A stretch of DNA of 64,000 nt from Aplectana chamaeleonis (GCA_029168955.1 JAPDOI010000021.1:3586501-3650500), one strand, 5' to 3'; positions 1 through 10,725 are shown, counted from the stretch's first letter. Notes: generated from the letters alone by a model not told the origin. Program-made: numbers and translations.

Positions 1-1560
1 AGATATGGTGACAAAATTTCTAGCCTTGCCAAGCCCAAATATGCCCGTCGCTAATCTTCCTGAGTGGTCTGTTCTTCTCACCAGAACTCTCGTTCGTACT
101 GCACGAAGTTTTGAAGCGCAGAATGGCTTTTGCAAGAAGTGGTGAGCGGGAGCATAAAGGGTCTGCGATTTTTCACAGTAGAGCTCGTCATTGAGTCGGC
201 TTCGGTGAATGTTTCTCGTTCCCCATGTGACCGTTAAGAACTGCGCCAATGGGGTCATTTTGAAGCAGAGGGTGTCTGCTTGAAAAAGGTGTCATAGCTG
301 AAGTACTTTGGCCCATTAATGAAAAAAAAAGCGAAGACAAATTGCCGAAATCCATTTTTCGCTCTGGTCGAAGTCCAAAATAGCTGAATTGGCGCCACTT
401 TTTTCGTTTACCTGATAACGCACAGGCGTAAAACTTGGAGCATAAATGCGTCTGGACGTTTACCATCGATCTGTGCACATTTTACCAACGCTTCTCAAAA
501 ATCGATCGATTATTGATTTTCTTCAAAATTAATGAAAAGTAGAGAATTCGATTAAGAATTTTCTTCCGCACACGACCACAAAGTAAGCCGCCTGTATGTC
601 TTCAGGCAATGCAAAAATGACGATAATGTGGGTGCGCTGAAGTTGATAGAGCCCATATATGGAACTCAGCAACTTGCCCTCACGTTCCTTTGGTAGAGGG
701 TCTCAAGGCCTGGGTAAAAGACGTTTTCATGCCGACACCTCCTGCTTGAAAATGACCCCCCTTAAAGGCAGCGTTCACGATGATTATCCTCGTTGACCTT
801 CCACAGTGAAATGATAGGCGAGAAGGATCCTAGGCTCCCAGTGTGGAAAGAACCGTAGAAAGCCAGGTGCGGCAAAATAACGGATGCAAACAGGCGTTCT
901 GAGGTCACCGAAACGCCTAATGTCCCCTTAGGTAACATCCTTGAAGGCGGTCGATTCCTCCACGCTCAAAAGTCAACGCAAGCTAAAGTGGCCCTCTTTT
1001 AGCACGAAAACAAGGTTTTCACGTTCTTTCAAGCATGCCTTGCTGTATAGGGCACCAGACCTTCCGTAAACGGTTGAGACATTAAAAGTGAAATATAATG
1101 CGAACACTGCTTCAATGTCAGGAATTTCGTTTTCGTTTAGGATTTTCATGAAAAAGACGTCGAGAATTGCTCTTTGGAGGCCCATAGTTTTTAAGCGGGA
1201 GCCAAGCTAAATTTTTCTGCTCCCTCTATCGATCCATACCAAAAAAAAACTGCGAATGAAAACATTCTTGGGCGAGCGGCATCATGTACAGTTCCGTCCA
1301 GCAAAATTGGTTGAACCTAACCCCTGTGTAGACATCACGACTCAATGCGTGTGGTTGCGTCGCGGCCATTAACGTTCAATAGCGCCGAGAGACTGAGCTA
1401 CTGGTCAGTGCTGACCTCGACGAGATCACTTGATGTTCGTCTCTGTGCAACGTTTGTTCCGTTTTGATCTGTGACTTGCCCACGATTTTCAACTTCTACG
1501 AATTAGGTTTTTTTCATGAAGTTAACGACGACATTTGAGCCCAGGGTTTTGATGAAAAAC
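1..1560. other. No gene recognised; one transposon-end motif
   Basis: The short open frames here have no recognisable domain and no convincing splice structure. At 763-784 there is a CTTAAAGGCAGCGTTCACGA motif. It matches the terminal repeats of the MITEs at 15421, 27617 and 33786 in this window, so part of this stretch is probably an old member of that family with its other end missing or unrecognisable. Confidence 0.5.
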
Positions 1561-2680
1561 TAGAAAAAACGTGGACATGATTGTTCAGAGAACTACCGCA
1601 GTTTTGAACAAAAAGTTCACAATAAGACTTTTAAAGGGTGTTCAGCGCTGCAATTTTGTCAGGATTCAACACTGCAACAAGGGTAAAATTGCTCACATCG
1701 ATGCGTTGATTGCGTATGCTTTTGCTTTACTAAGAAAACTTGATTCTGCCATTATTCGAAGCTTTTCGATAACGTTGCCTTGTTTTTTCAATCAAAGACA
1801 TAAAATTACGAAAATAAGACGCTTCAAAAGTCAATTTTTTTCGGAATTTTTCGAATTCAAAACCGAAAATTTTTCGTTTTTCGGTTTTTTCGGTTTCAAA
1901 GTTTTCCGCACATGCCTGCTTCCGACACATACATCTAAACTCCGTTTTGAGCAAAAACACTAGGGAATCTTTGTAATGCCTCCACACATATCGAAATTAA
2001 GGCGCTTTGTTATTTGTGCAGGGCAATCCAGACCCAAAGCTAAGCTTTATCCATATCGATGTTAGAAATGATCTTGACATGGATATTTATCGTTGTTCGA
2101 GCTTATTCACGATGTAATCCGTTCCAACCATCTTTTGAATCTCTCCATTCGATCAGGTCTGAAGCGCCTCCGCCCATTGTCAACAAGGATAAACCGATGA
2201 TTTTAAAGACCATTTCTGACACGGGTGTGAGAAAATCTTTGATTTTTCAAGGGTTGAATCCCCTTGGTGGGAGTTAAGGTGTGTGTGCCAATAGTGAGTT
2301 GTTCTGCATGATCTCCGCCGATCACCCAATCAGCCTGCTCGTTATCGATGTTGCGTGGTCGCCGCCACGGCGTGCGCGGCACACCGTATGCCGAGGCTGC
2401 CATGATTGGCAAACGGCGAAAAGGCGGGCGCACAAGACCCTTTCCAGCAAGAGGTCTGAATTAGATCCCTTATGTTTTGAATAGTTTTCAATCAGTTTAT
2501 TTTATTTGCTGTTGTTTTTTCAAATGGGTCTCACTTGTAATCAAAAGCATCCAGGAAAAATGAGAATGCAACGCAAAATGAAAAATCAGAAACAAAAGCC
2601 ATGTAACTACTAATTTTTCCACGCAATAAAACAAAAACTCCAGAATTGTAAAAAGACAAAAAAAATCGATTCTTTTCTTC
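1561..2680. other. No gene recognised
   Basis: The stretch is T/A-rich, with runs such as repeated TTTTTCGG around 1840-1900. The overlapping open frames on both strands (1571-1963, 1730-1987, 2059-2484) have low-complexity or composition-driven translations and no family resemblance that I can see. Confidence 0.4.
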
Positions 2681-3727
2681 AGGAAATCAACCAAAAAGAA
2701 GAATCTGACGCCGAATAAAAAAAGAAAAAGTTTTCTGCTTTCGTATCGAGTCAGGATGTGGAAAGAAATAGAAAGTCCCAGCAATCAGAGAGGACATAGA
2801 AGAAATCGGAAAGTTTATTTCAAGATCCAAAAATCAACCAAAATTAGAATTTTGACGCCAAATCAAGAAGCGAAAAAAGTTCTTGTTTCGATATCGAGTC
2901 GGAATATGGAAAGAATCTGAAACTCAGAAATTCAAAAAGGAGATGGAAGGAAATTCTTCTTCATGAGCAAGAAATCGACCAAACTGTTATGATTGGAAAG
3001 ACGAATCAAGAAATGAAAGAACTTTCCGTTGCGATTTCGAGGCAGTATACGGAAAGAATGGGAAGCTCCGAACTTTAAATGATCATAAAAAAGAATCGGA
3101 CATCTGAAAATTTTTTCCAAAAACAACAAGTCAACAAAAATGAGAAATTCAACGCTGAATCAAGAAATGGAAAAAACGTCGTTTTAATAACGAGTCAGGA
3201 TACAGAAAGCAATCGAAAATTTGAAAATTTCAAAAAGGACGCAGAAGGAATCGGAAATTTTCCTTTACTCTCAAGAAATCAACCAAAATGTGAAGATTGG
3301 AAAGACGAATCAAGAAATGAAAAAAAAATTCCCGTTCCGATATCGAGTCGGGATATGGAAAGAATCGGAAACTCCAAAATTTAAAGAGGACGTGCAAAAA
3401 ATCGGAAATCGGAAATTTTCCATCAAAAAATCAACCAAAATTAAATTTCAGACTTCGAATCAAGAAATGAAAGAAAAACTTTTCGTTTCGAATTCGAGTC
3501 AGTATAAGGCAAGATTCGGAAACTCTAAAAATTTAAAAAGGTCAGGGAAAGGATCGGAAATCGAAATTTCTTCCAAACAACGAATCAACGAAAATAAGAA
3601 ATTCTTCACCGAATTAATAATTGAAAGAAAAACTTCATGTTTTAATAACGAGTCAGGATATAGGAAGGAATTGAAAACTTAAAAATTTCAAAACGGACAT
3701 GGAAGAAATGGGAAATTAATCCCTCAG
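2681..3727 (+). repeat. Diverged ~150 bp tandem repeat, about 7 copies
   Basis: A phrase like AAGAAATCAACCAAAAT recurs near 2681, 2829, 2969, 3122, 3273, 3425 and 3578, at spacings of about 140-153 bp. Each copy is followed at a fixed distance by variants of GAATCAAGAAATGAAAGA, then CGAGTCAGGATATGGAAAG, then GGAAATTTTC. The copies are strongly diverged and A-rich. The open frames over them (3079-3384, 3221-3682) are a by-product of the low T content of this strand. The array stops where the LINE 3' end begins. Confidence 0.85.
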
Positions 3728-3793
3728 AATTAGGAGGACAACCGAAACGAAAAATTCGGCGCCGAACATTTGGCGGTGCAGCGGGTACTGGGG

Positions 3794-6090
3794 TCAGAAG
3801 TTTTGGACGTCAATACGCGCACAAAGGTGAGAAAACGACGAAGTGACATCATCCCATGATACCGGTCGATGGGTGGTCGACTGTCTGTGGACCTCGGTCG
3901 ACAGACAGTCGATCGGACACATAACGGTCGACAGACAGTCGATCCGCCCTTTGCAGTCAAACCACCCAGCGACCGGTAAGCCACAAGGGTGACGTGTCAA
4001 CCACCCGTTGGACGCCACGAGTGTCTGAGTATGTACCGAATCAATCGTGTGTTGTAATGCACGAAAATCTTCAACGTTTAAGACTGGCTTATACAGCTTG
4101 AAATCATCGGCAAAGGAACAACATTTAACATTGTTAGAAGTAACGAGGGTGGGTAGTTCATAAGCGTAGATGTTAAAAAGAACCGGCGAAAGAACCCCAC
4201 CTTGAGAAACACGGCTAAATGCTTGCCTAGGGCTGGACAGGGTTGAATTAATTCGCACACTAAAAGAACGACCTGAGAGGAAAGATTGTATCCACGCGAC
4301 TATTCTTGGATGAATACCGGAGATTTAATTTGAGCTCCAGTTTTTCATGGGAAACACGGTCGAAAGCTTTAGAGAAATCTAGGTAAACAACGTCCACCGG
4401 ATGACCTTCTTCGAGGGAAATGGTCCAGTCATTGATGGATTGAAGCATTGCTGTGACCGTCGATTTCCCTTTCTGAAAACCATGCTGGTAGGGCGATATA
4501 ATTGTGTGTTTCTCAAGATGGGCCTCTATTCTTTTTTTTGAGGATTTTTTCGAAAACTCTGGCTAGTATTGACGTTAAACTTATTGGAGGATAGTTCTCA
4601 GGAGAAGTATGTGGAGGTTTTTTCGGTATAGGTGTGACAATCGCCGTTTTCCACCTTGAAGGCACTTCTGATCTCATGAAGCTGAGGCTAAATATGTGCT
4701 CCAGGGGGCCTGCAATGATATGGGCAACTGATTTGAAAAAGAGGAGCGGGATGCCATCCGGAGTTTCCGAGAACGAAGACGGCCATTTTGATAGCAAAGT
4801 ATAGATTTCTTCTGCAAAACACCAAGCCGAGTCTTCCATAAGAGGGAGAAGAGGATCTCCCGATATATTACTGACCCCATCCGCGTCTTGTTTGTATACT
4901 TTCTCGAAAACGTTAGCAAATAGCTCAGCCTTTTCAATATCGTTTCTGATTGATTTGCCGTCTTCCGAAAGAATAAGACCTATCTTAGGATTATGTTTCA
5001 GCTTAGTATTGAGAAATTTGAAAAAAGCATTTTTGTTTTGGGACTCAATAATCTTTTTTTCGATAGACTTGTTATATTTCTTCAGCTTTTAGTCGAATAC
5101 TCTATTCAGCTCTCTGAAGTTACTCCACTTTTCACAAGTGTTGGGGGCGACTGCGGTATCCCACGCCTGCGATTTTTTGAGGAATAGTCTTTTGAGATAG
5201 AAGGGCAGATTGAGTTGATGGGGTGGGATCTTTTAGAGTGGCACAAACATATCAATGCAGTGGTTCAGAATTGACAGAAACATTTCATATTTTTCATCTA
5301 CGGACGAAACGTTCAGAATAGAGCCAAGCCAATCGACCTTATGGAGATAAGAACAGATAGCATCATAGTCGGCGGTCCTGAAGTTGCGTTTCAAAACATA
5401 ATTGATTTCTGGCTTGGTTAACATTAGGTCAGAACGTACACAAGAATGATCACTAGAACCCATTGGGGACTCTATTTCTATGTTTTCGATAGCGTTCAAC
5501 TCGGTGCTCAGAACAAGATACAAGATGTTGTTTCCCAGAGTACATTTACGAACATATTGGAATAGTTTATGATTTTCACAAAGTTCTAGGAATGCTTTCG
5601 ACAAAGAGCAGACAGCGAAGGGTTTATCTCCAGAGACCCAGTCAATGTCGGGCATATTGAAATCTCCCACTATGAGGCAGCTTCGGTCACAAGAAATCAG
5701 ATCACTGAGTGCTTTAACCAAAGTAAATGTGTTGTGAGCAGGGCAAGATGGAGCTCTATATACAACTATTATGCGAAAGACCTGTGATTCAAGGAGCAAG
5801 TCGCAGCAAATCAACTCATAAGCGCCAGAAATAGATTCTTTGAAAACCAATGATGGAGACAAGATTTTTTAAACTACTAAAGCGACTCCTCCTCCTTTTT
5901 TACGTAGACGGTCACATCGTAGTATATCGTATTGTGCACAAATTTCACACAAGAGAGGTTCCGTATCAATAGTTGAGTTACACCAAGTTTCTGTGAGAGC
6001 GACTACGTCGAAATCAAAATTTTTAAGCATGAAAACTAGAGCATTTCTGTTGCTCACCACAGAACGGATATTAGAGAGAAGATAAGTCAT
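3794..6090 (-). pseudogene. LINE ORF2: endonuclease-reverse transcriptase, broken
   Basis: The product would nick target DNA and reverse-transcribe the element RNA. The endonuclease half starts with SNIRSVVSNRN and carries TETW, GGGVAL, GDFN and SSDHS. It has an in-frame TAA near 5869-5871 between GGGVALVV and the next block. The RT half lies in three different frames: 4839-4513 (fingers, PIPKK and SLTSILARVFEKIL), 4448-4260 (motif A, YLDFSKAFDRV) and 4258-3794 (motifs B and C, SQGGVLSPVLFN and FADDFKLY). The catalytic aspartates of motifs A and C are still present, but the frame is broken at least three times, so no active enzyme can be made. The open frames on the opposite strand (4892-5187) are shadows. 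Confidence 0.88.
3875..3944. repeat. Short inverted/direct repeat cluster inside the LINE 3' region
   Basis: Three 19-20 bp units occur in 70 bp: GGTCGACTGTCTGTGGACC, then two copies of GGTCGACAGACAGTCGATC. The first is the reverse complement of the other two with two mismatches, so the cluster can fold into a hairpin. It interrupts the RT C-terminal coding homology and is probably a small insertion. Confidence 0.7.
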
Positions 6091-6119
6091 ATTGGACTTA
6101 CCATGTCTCCGACGATCGG

Positions 6120-7380
6120 CTAGCAGTTTGACTGGTGAGATGATACAACAGGTACAGGCCCAGAATTTGAGGCAGCAGGAACATCATGTGACTGTTGCCA
6201 AACATTGGCAGGTTGGGCCGGCGTAGAAAACGATTGCGAAACAGTTACAGTAGAAGGAGGCTCAGAATGTGGGTACATCTTATTACGCTGTGCACGTCGT
6301 GCCACTCTCTCAGCATGAGCTCGATCCCTTTCCTCCCTGGTTAGGGAGTGCAGGATCAAGCGGGGCGTTGCGTAATTTTCTGAAATCGGATCGACCCCCA
6401 CCACCAATTCTGTTCAAAATGCCAAATTTTTGCGACCCCCCCCCCGAGGCGCGATTTATGAGCAGTTTTTATTTGATTACTAGGACTGCAAAACACCGAA
6501 AATTCGTTCAGTAGTCGGGCTCAAGCGTCTAAAACCTGAGAAAGGTTACGATCTCTCACTTTGACGACCTAAAGTATCCAGAAATTTTGGGATATCTTAA
6601 ACAAAATATCATTTTTGATCCGGATTTCTTTGCGTATGCAGTACATTAACCTTTATTTTCGGGACAAAATTTTTGCGACCTCCACCCCAACCCCCGTTGC
6701 GAAATTTCGCGACTCCGCTTGACCCTGAGGGAGTGTCTTATGAAGACCTTAGGGATAGAGTAATGCTTGAGGCTAGAAGCACGATTTACAGCAAGTTCAG
6801 CGAAATAAGAAGTGGGAAGAACAACTTTCAGTAAATTACGAGATTTGTGATTAGGTGGCACCATACGATAAACAGAAACGGGCACACACTCAACACCCAG
6901 GTAATCTAGCACTTGACGGACGGATACATAATCATTAAAAGCACGGGTAGTAGAATATTGTGAATAAACCTCAGGAAGTCCAACAATGACAATGGAGCGT
7001 TTGCGCTCAAATTCCTCAAACAGATCATTTGGAACAGTACGTGGAGACGAAGTTACATTAGTGATGGGTTTATCTGGTGCTAGAGAGTTAGGAACAACGG
7101 ATGAAACTTTAAGGGCAGACTTAAGTTGATCATTCTCAGCTCTCAGCGCGGCGATCTCACTCTCCAACTCACGGTTGCGGCAGATGACGGAGTTCAGCTT
7201 GTTTCGATCCTCCAGCAGAATAGCGATTACAGACCGTAGATGTACAGGAAGAGTTTGGTCATTCAGTAGCAGCTTGACGTCACGGTCGAATGAGTCGGTT
7301 TGCACTCGCGGCGAAGTGTCCAGACGTAACTGGATAACACGACGTTCGTCAGAAGGAACAGCAACAAGTGGGGTATCCAT
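6120..7380 (-). pseudogene. LINE ORF1 protein, split by a MITE
   Basis: ORF1 proteins of LINEs bind the element RNA. This one starts at 7380 (MDTPLVAVPSDERRV). A heptad-like, coiled-coil-prone stretch follows (about residues 55-95, NRELESEIAALRAENDQL). Next is an RRM-like or endonuclease-accessory segment containing RSIVIVGLPEV, LDYLGVECV and FIRHSL, the arrangement of nematode and insect LINE ORF1s. The 377 bp insertion at 6351-6727 splits it. Joining the flanks after removing the insert and one 8 bp duplicate keeps the frame open across the site, through TREERDRAHAERVARRAQ, to a stop at 6120. ORF1 was therefore intact when the MITE landed. ORF2 begins about 30 nt downstream. Confidence 0.85.
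6351..6727. mobile_element. hAT-type MITE in LINE ORF1, 8 bp target duplication
   Basis: The termini are CAGGATCAAGCGG at 6351 and, as reverse complement at 6727, CAGGGTCAAGCGGAGTCGCG. The same 8 bp AGGGAGTG lies on both sides (6343-6350 and 6728-6735). CAGGG-type ends with 8 bp target duplications are the hallmark of hAT elements. The 377 bp interior has no coding potential and contains C-rich tracts, so it is non-autonomous. A related element sits at 25300. Confidence 0.92.
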
Positions 7381-7540
7381 GCAGATAGAAGTAGGCCGGA
7401 ATATCAGTTTTCCAACAACTTTAGACGACGGTATTCAGTATGCGAAAAGGGCTGATGAGTTGAGGATAATAGGTCGTTCACGGCAGACTAATCGATATGT
7501 CGACCACTCGCCATGAGAGCGCAGGCGAGAATGAGCTTTT

Positions 7541-8293
7541 GTGCCTATGGAATGGGATATACGTCTACCTTTCTGTATGTTCGCATATAATGTGACTCCT
7601 CACAGTGCGACGGGAGAGAGTCCATATTTCATATTGCATGGGATGGATCCAGCATATCCCTCTACAGTGATCCCGAATGGAGGCATAACTTGGTACAGCA
7701 TGGACCAGAGTAGGGAAGACTATAAAGCGCAGTTGCTACTATCTGTGTCAGAAATTCAAGAGAGGGTAAAAGAGTATAATGAGAGGATAGGAGAGAAAAT
7801 GAAACGAGAGTACGATAAAAGGAACGCGGTAGAGGTGGATAGGCTCCCAAAAGTAGGTGAGCGTGTGTACATGAGATCCCCGAAAGAGAAAGCGGCAAGT
7901 TCCCATCCAAAATTAGTTTGCGAATGGGCGGGGCCATTCCGAGTGATCCAGACAAGTGAAAATTCAGCTTTGATCAATAGGACTGGCGAAAATTCGAAAC
8001 CTATTAGGGTCAATTTTGATATGCTCAGGGTAGTGCCGACCTACATCCCAGATGATCGGATCGACACCGTAACCAGTAGGGGTAAAAGAGGCAGAAAACT
8101 ACGTGTACAGGTCCGGAGAATGAAAAATTTTATTTCCAGAGGTGTCGAGATCCGGTCAAAGCAAGGGCGTGGTCACCTGGAATTTTCGTGTACTGATGGT
8201 TGCTTCAATGGTGTGAAGCTACGCGATACAAAGGACATCCAGTTCCCCGGGGCATACGCGAATATGCCGTTTGGATCGCTGTGGAATGCGTAG
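7541..8293 (+). pseudogene. Gypsy-type integrase C-terminal fragment
   Basis: The frame opens without a credible start codon because the 5' part is missing. It reads VPMEWDIRLPF then MFAYNVTPHSATGESPYF and LHGMDPAYP, the end of an integrase catalytic core. A basic helix follows (about residues 85-100, EKMKREYDKRN), then VGERVYMRSP and WAGPFRVIQTSENSALI, the GPY/F-type C-terminal module of Ty3/gypsy integrases. About 55 further residues after this module are not part of usual integrases. An in-frame TAG at 8291-8293 ends the frame, but the same frame stays open for another 310 codons beyond it. The enzyme would join retroelement DNA to the genome; this copy is a remnant. Confidence 0.85.
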
Positions 8294-9223
8294 CGCGCCG
8301 CCAGCATTTTCTGTAGGAAGGACATCGATCTGAAATCGAAGATCAGGTTCTGGAACGACAAGGCAACGTGCTTGGACGAGGAAGCGCTCCAACAAGTCCT
8401 GAAAGTAGCGTACGAGAAATGCCTGGACTGGACGCAGTTTATATGTGTGACAGATGCAATAAAGAAGCACGCGAAAATTGAGATTTTCGGTTTCGCACAC
8501 ACATACGACGCGGCATTGAAGAAGCTCAAGAAACAGCTGAATGATGAGGAAAGGGCGGAAAGGCCTATTCGTGATGGTCCCACGGCATTTGCAGCACCCG
8601 CGAGTGCCGCCTTGCTGCAAAAGGACGGTATCAAAAGAGGAATCCACATGCGTGTCGCTGCTTCGTTTTCGCAGCTTCGAGAGGTCTTGGGAGAATGGTC
8701 AAGCAACTCGACATGGGTCATCGTTTGGCCGTTAGATCCGAATTTTGAGGAAGACACTATTTGCGCTATTGTAAAGTTGTGCAATGAGCATTTTGAGAAT
8801 GGTAGCCGAATTGTTAGTGTGTGGCCCCCGATTGTGGAAAAGAATAGTATTTTGTGGAAAAAGTTGGTTGAGATCTGGATGATGTTAGATGGTACTATTG
8901 GCAAAAGATCCGGTCAAGGACAATTTGTGATGGCGTCAAGCTCAAAAATTGAGAATGGACACGTGTATTGTGAAGTAGGCAGTCCTGAGATATGTTTAGC
9001 ATATTATGGTTCTGATTGTACCGTAGCTTGTGCGAAGACATTGTACGATATGATTAGGAAGAAAATGGCTAAAGTGATAGAGCTACCGGAGCTGAAAAGA
9101 TTGGACTACGTACCGATGAGGGCATCGGCTCAGGAGGGGGGAGGCATGTGGAGAGGCGAGAGGTCAGCGCAACCGCTGACCTACCGACCACCGTTGAAGA
9201 GGCGTGACATGGGCGGGGCCTAA
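8294..9223 (+). pseudogene. Unknown ORF downstream of integrase, in frame with it
   Basis: About 310 codons are open in the same frame as the integrase, directly after the TAG. No ATG lies near its start, so it is best read as the C-terminal part of one long pol-type polyprotein with a nonsense mutation, or as a read-through product. Visible blocks are KIRFWNDKATCLDEEALQQV, FICVTDAIKKHAKIEIFGFA, a lysine-rich helix, TWVIVWPLDPNFEEDTI, SRIVSVWPPIVEK and GHVYCEVGSPEICLAYYGSD. I see no signal peptide or membrane segment, so it does not look like an envelope gene despite its position. The last codons overlap the polypurine tract and 76 nt of the 3' LTR. I do not recognise a family and assign no function. 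Confidence 0.6.
9131..9146 (+). promoter_or_regulatory. Polypurine tract for plus-strand priming
   Basis: CAGGAGGGGGGAGGCA directly precedes the TG that opens the LTR. An RNase H-resistant purine tract at this place primes plus-strand DNA in LTR retrotransposons. It is also read as codons of the downstream ORF. Confidence 0.7.
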
Positions 9224-9450
9224 GGCGTGAGGGCATAAAAGGAGAGGGATGGCAGGATAGGGAGCCACCTACCCGCGTCACGTCTCCTTGCCTCCCTCTT
9301 TGATTTTGGAAGTTCGCATCATTGTTATTCTATGCATTGTCATCTTTGTTAAAATTCTATTGTCTAATAAACTCTTATAACTAAGGTGTCGTGTCGTGTA
9401 ATCGTACTATCGCGAACTACCTAACCCACTCGCTAAAAGGGCCTTGTACA
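9147..9450 (+). repeat. 3' LTR of the gypsy-like element
   Basis: The LTR is placed from TGTGGAGAGG after the purine tract to ...CTTGTACA, giving TGT...ACA ends over about 304 bp. It contains a TATA-like CATAAAA at 9234-9240 and a polyadenylation signal AATAAA at 9366-9371, about 130 nt apart. There is no second LTR in the window to compare, so the right border is inferred from the terminal bases only. Confidence 0.6.
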
Positions 9451-9820
9451 TCCAGCACAATACTCTCATTTTTTATGAATTTTCGCGATCATGAAAAGCG
9501 CATCTGATTTTCAGGCAAAATAAAATGATTTTTTCTATTTCTTGAAGTTTGTTTCTACCTTATTTCAATTTTTTAAATTTGTATTATATATTTATTTTCA
9601 CTATAAAAATTTATTCTGAAACGAGACGAACGCTTAAAAAAAGAGGAGAAGGAGAAAGTTTTGATATTTACTAACAATTTTTATTCTTATTTACACTGTT
9701 TTCAGTTATGCCTATTTTAATTCCGTGTATATTCTCAGCCTTCACCATTCAATCTAATAATTTTGGCACATATGGGTCGACATCGCCTCTCCTAGACCGC
9801 TTGTGATCCTGCATAGTATA
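9451..9820. other. AT-rich spacer, nothing recognised
   Basis: The stretch is A/T-rich and has no open frame of note. The tail (GCATAGTATA at 9811-9820) is the target of the palindromic MITE that follows. It matches, in inverse orientation, the uninterrupted sequence near 14650. Confidence 0.5.
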
Positions 9821-10027
9821 CAGGCTATAAAACGGCCAAATTCTCACCGTCGACCGCGTACCACGCGCTGCGCGACCGCACGCGCGTTGGAAGCGAACGA
9901 GTTTTGGCCGCCGCGCGACGTTTCGGCCGCCGCGCGGTGGCCAAAACTCGTTCGCTTCCGACGCGCGTGCGGTCGCGCAGCGCGTGGTACGCAGTCGACG
10001 GTGAGGATTTGGCAGTTTTATGGCCTG
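9821..10027. mobile_element. 207 bp GC-rich palindromic MITE, TA target
   Basis: The whole element is a near-perfect inverted repeat. CAGGCTATAAAACGGCC at the left pairs with the end GGCAGTTTTATGGCCTG, and the GC-rich arms (GTCGACCGCGTACCACGCG, CGACCGCACGCGCG) mirror each other around a centre near 9925. It is flanked by TA on both sides (9819-9820 and 10028-10029). The family repeated around 14650 lacks the element and has a single TATA at the same place, so TA is the duplicated target. That fits a Tc1/mariner-type mobiliser. One arm of a second copy lies at 34639-34755. Confidence 0.88.
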
Positions 10028-10029
10028 TA

Positions 10030-10330
10030 CATTGGATCCGAATCAAAAAAAAATTCGGATACTCGGATTTCGGATAACTCAAAAATCAAAGGTCGCGGAT
10101 ATCCGACTCAAACGGATAGATTCAAAATAGCAATTTCGGATAATCCGATTCATTCGGATAGGAGGGCTAGACGGATAGTCGGTTCTCGGATCAATCCGAA
10201 AATCATGTTTTTTCGGTGATTCGGAATTTGGATCACTCGGATTTCGACCTTTTTTCGGTGAGTCGGAATCCGAATATCCGAGTCGGATATCCGGTCGGAT
10301 AAAAGATGGTATAATTCTGAAAGTCTATCG
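10030..10330. repeat. TCGGAT-rich degenerate repeat block
   Basis: The block starts CATTGGATCCGAATC and is filled with variants of ATTCGGAT, TTTTTTCGGTGA and CGGATATCCG. The same unit in opposite orientation occupies 14383-14660 and ends GGATCCAATGTATACTGCATAG. The two are copies of one dispersed repeat family. Confidence 0.75.
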
Positions 10331-10560
10331 AAAATCGATAGTCTGGCGAGAATCCTCAAAAAAAATTTTCTGCCTCACTATGATAAAATAACTCATTGAT
10401 AATCATCTTTATCTCGGAATATTTGCAAACCAAAGAGGTGTGATCACTTTTCGCAATCTCTTCAAAGTGAGTGTAATGTTAAAGCATTAGTATAGATGAG
10501 TACCATGAGTATCATTCCTTCCCATCGATTTCGTAAATACTATAGTTGTGCTTTTAGACT
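10331..10560. other. Nothing recognised
   Basis: This is an AT-rich stretch without coding or repeat structure that I can define. Confidence 0.4.
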
Positions 10561-10725
10561 AAACGGACCGAATGAATGAATGAATATATTCGACTTCGAA
10601 ATTTTCGAATAAACGAATGAATGAATAAATTCGACTTCAATTTTTTTCGAATAAACGAATGAATGAATTAATTCGACTTCAAAATTTTCGAATGAACGAA
10701 TGAATGAATATACTCGGTTCTCTAT
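10561..10725 (+). repeat. ~42 bp tandem repeat, about 3.5 copies
   Basis: AACGAATGAATGAAT followed by ATTCGACTTC and TTTTCGAATAA recurs, with CGACTTC at 10591, 10632 and 10674. The period is 41-42 bp. The sequence is unrelated to the 42 bp satellite on the right of the window. Confidence 0.85.

Larger units (their letters stand above)
3728..7520 (-). mobile_element. Degenerate CR1-like non-LTR retrotransposon (LINE)
   Basis: Reading on the minus strand, an ORF1 with a heptad-like charged segment (7380 to 6120) precedes an ORF2 with an apurinic-type endonuclease (6090 to about 5233) and a reverse transcriptase (about 4937 to 3794). The order ORF1-EN-RT and motifs such as ALTETW, KGGGVAL, GDFNMPDIDW, SSDHS, FSKAFDRVSHEKL, VSQGGVLSPVLFNIY and FADDFKLY are those of CR1/Jockey-type LINEs. 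Stops and frameshifts break ORF2, and a hAT-type MITE breaks ORF1. The outer limits are approximate: the 3' end is placed at the edge of the tandem array, and the 5' end lies just before the gypsy fragment at 7541. Confidence 0.88.
7541..9450 (+). mobile_element. 3' portion of a Ty3/gypsy-like LTR retrotransposon
   Basis: The fragment holds, in order, the C-terminal third of an integrase (7541-8140), an in-frame extension and unknown ORF (to 9223), a purine-rich tract (9131-9146) and a 3' LTR (9147-9450). The gag, protease, RT and RNase H regions and the 5' LTR are missing. The homology begins abruptly about where the LINE 5' end stops, and no gypsy sequence reappears on the far side of the LINE. 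Simple LINE insertion into an intact element therefore does not explain the truncation. Confidence 0.8.

Noticed and set aside
3079..3682. Overlapping 101- and 153-codon lysine-rich frames
   Set aside because: They lie wholly in the ~150 bp tandem repeat and reflect its A-rich composition.
9803..10219. 138-codon frame across the palindromic MITE
   Set aside because: It runs from MITE palindrome into the TCGGAT repeat block. The opposite strand is equally open because of the palindrome.
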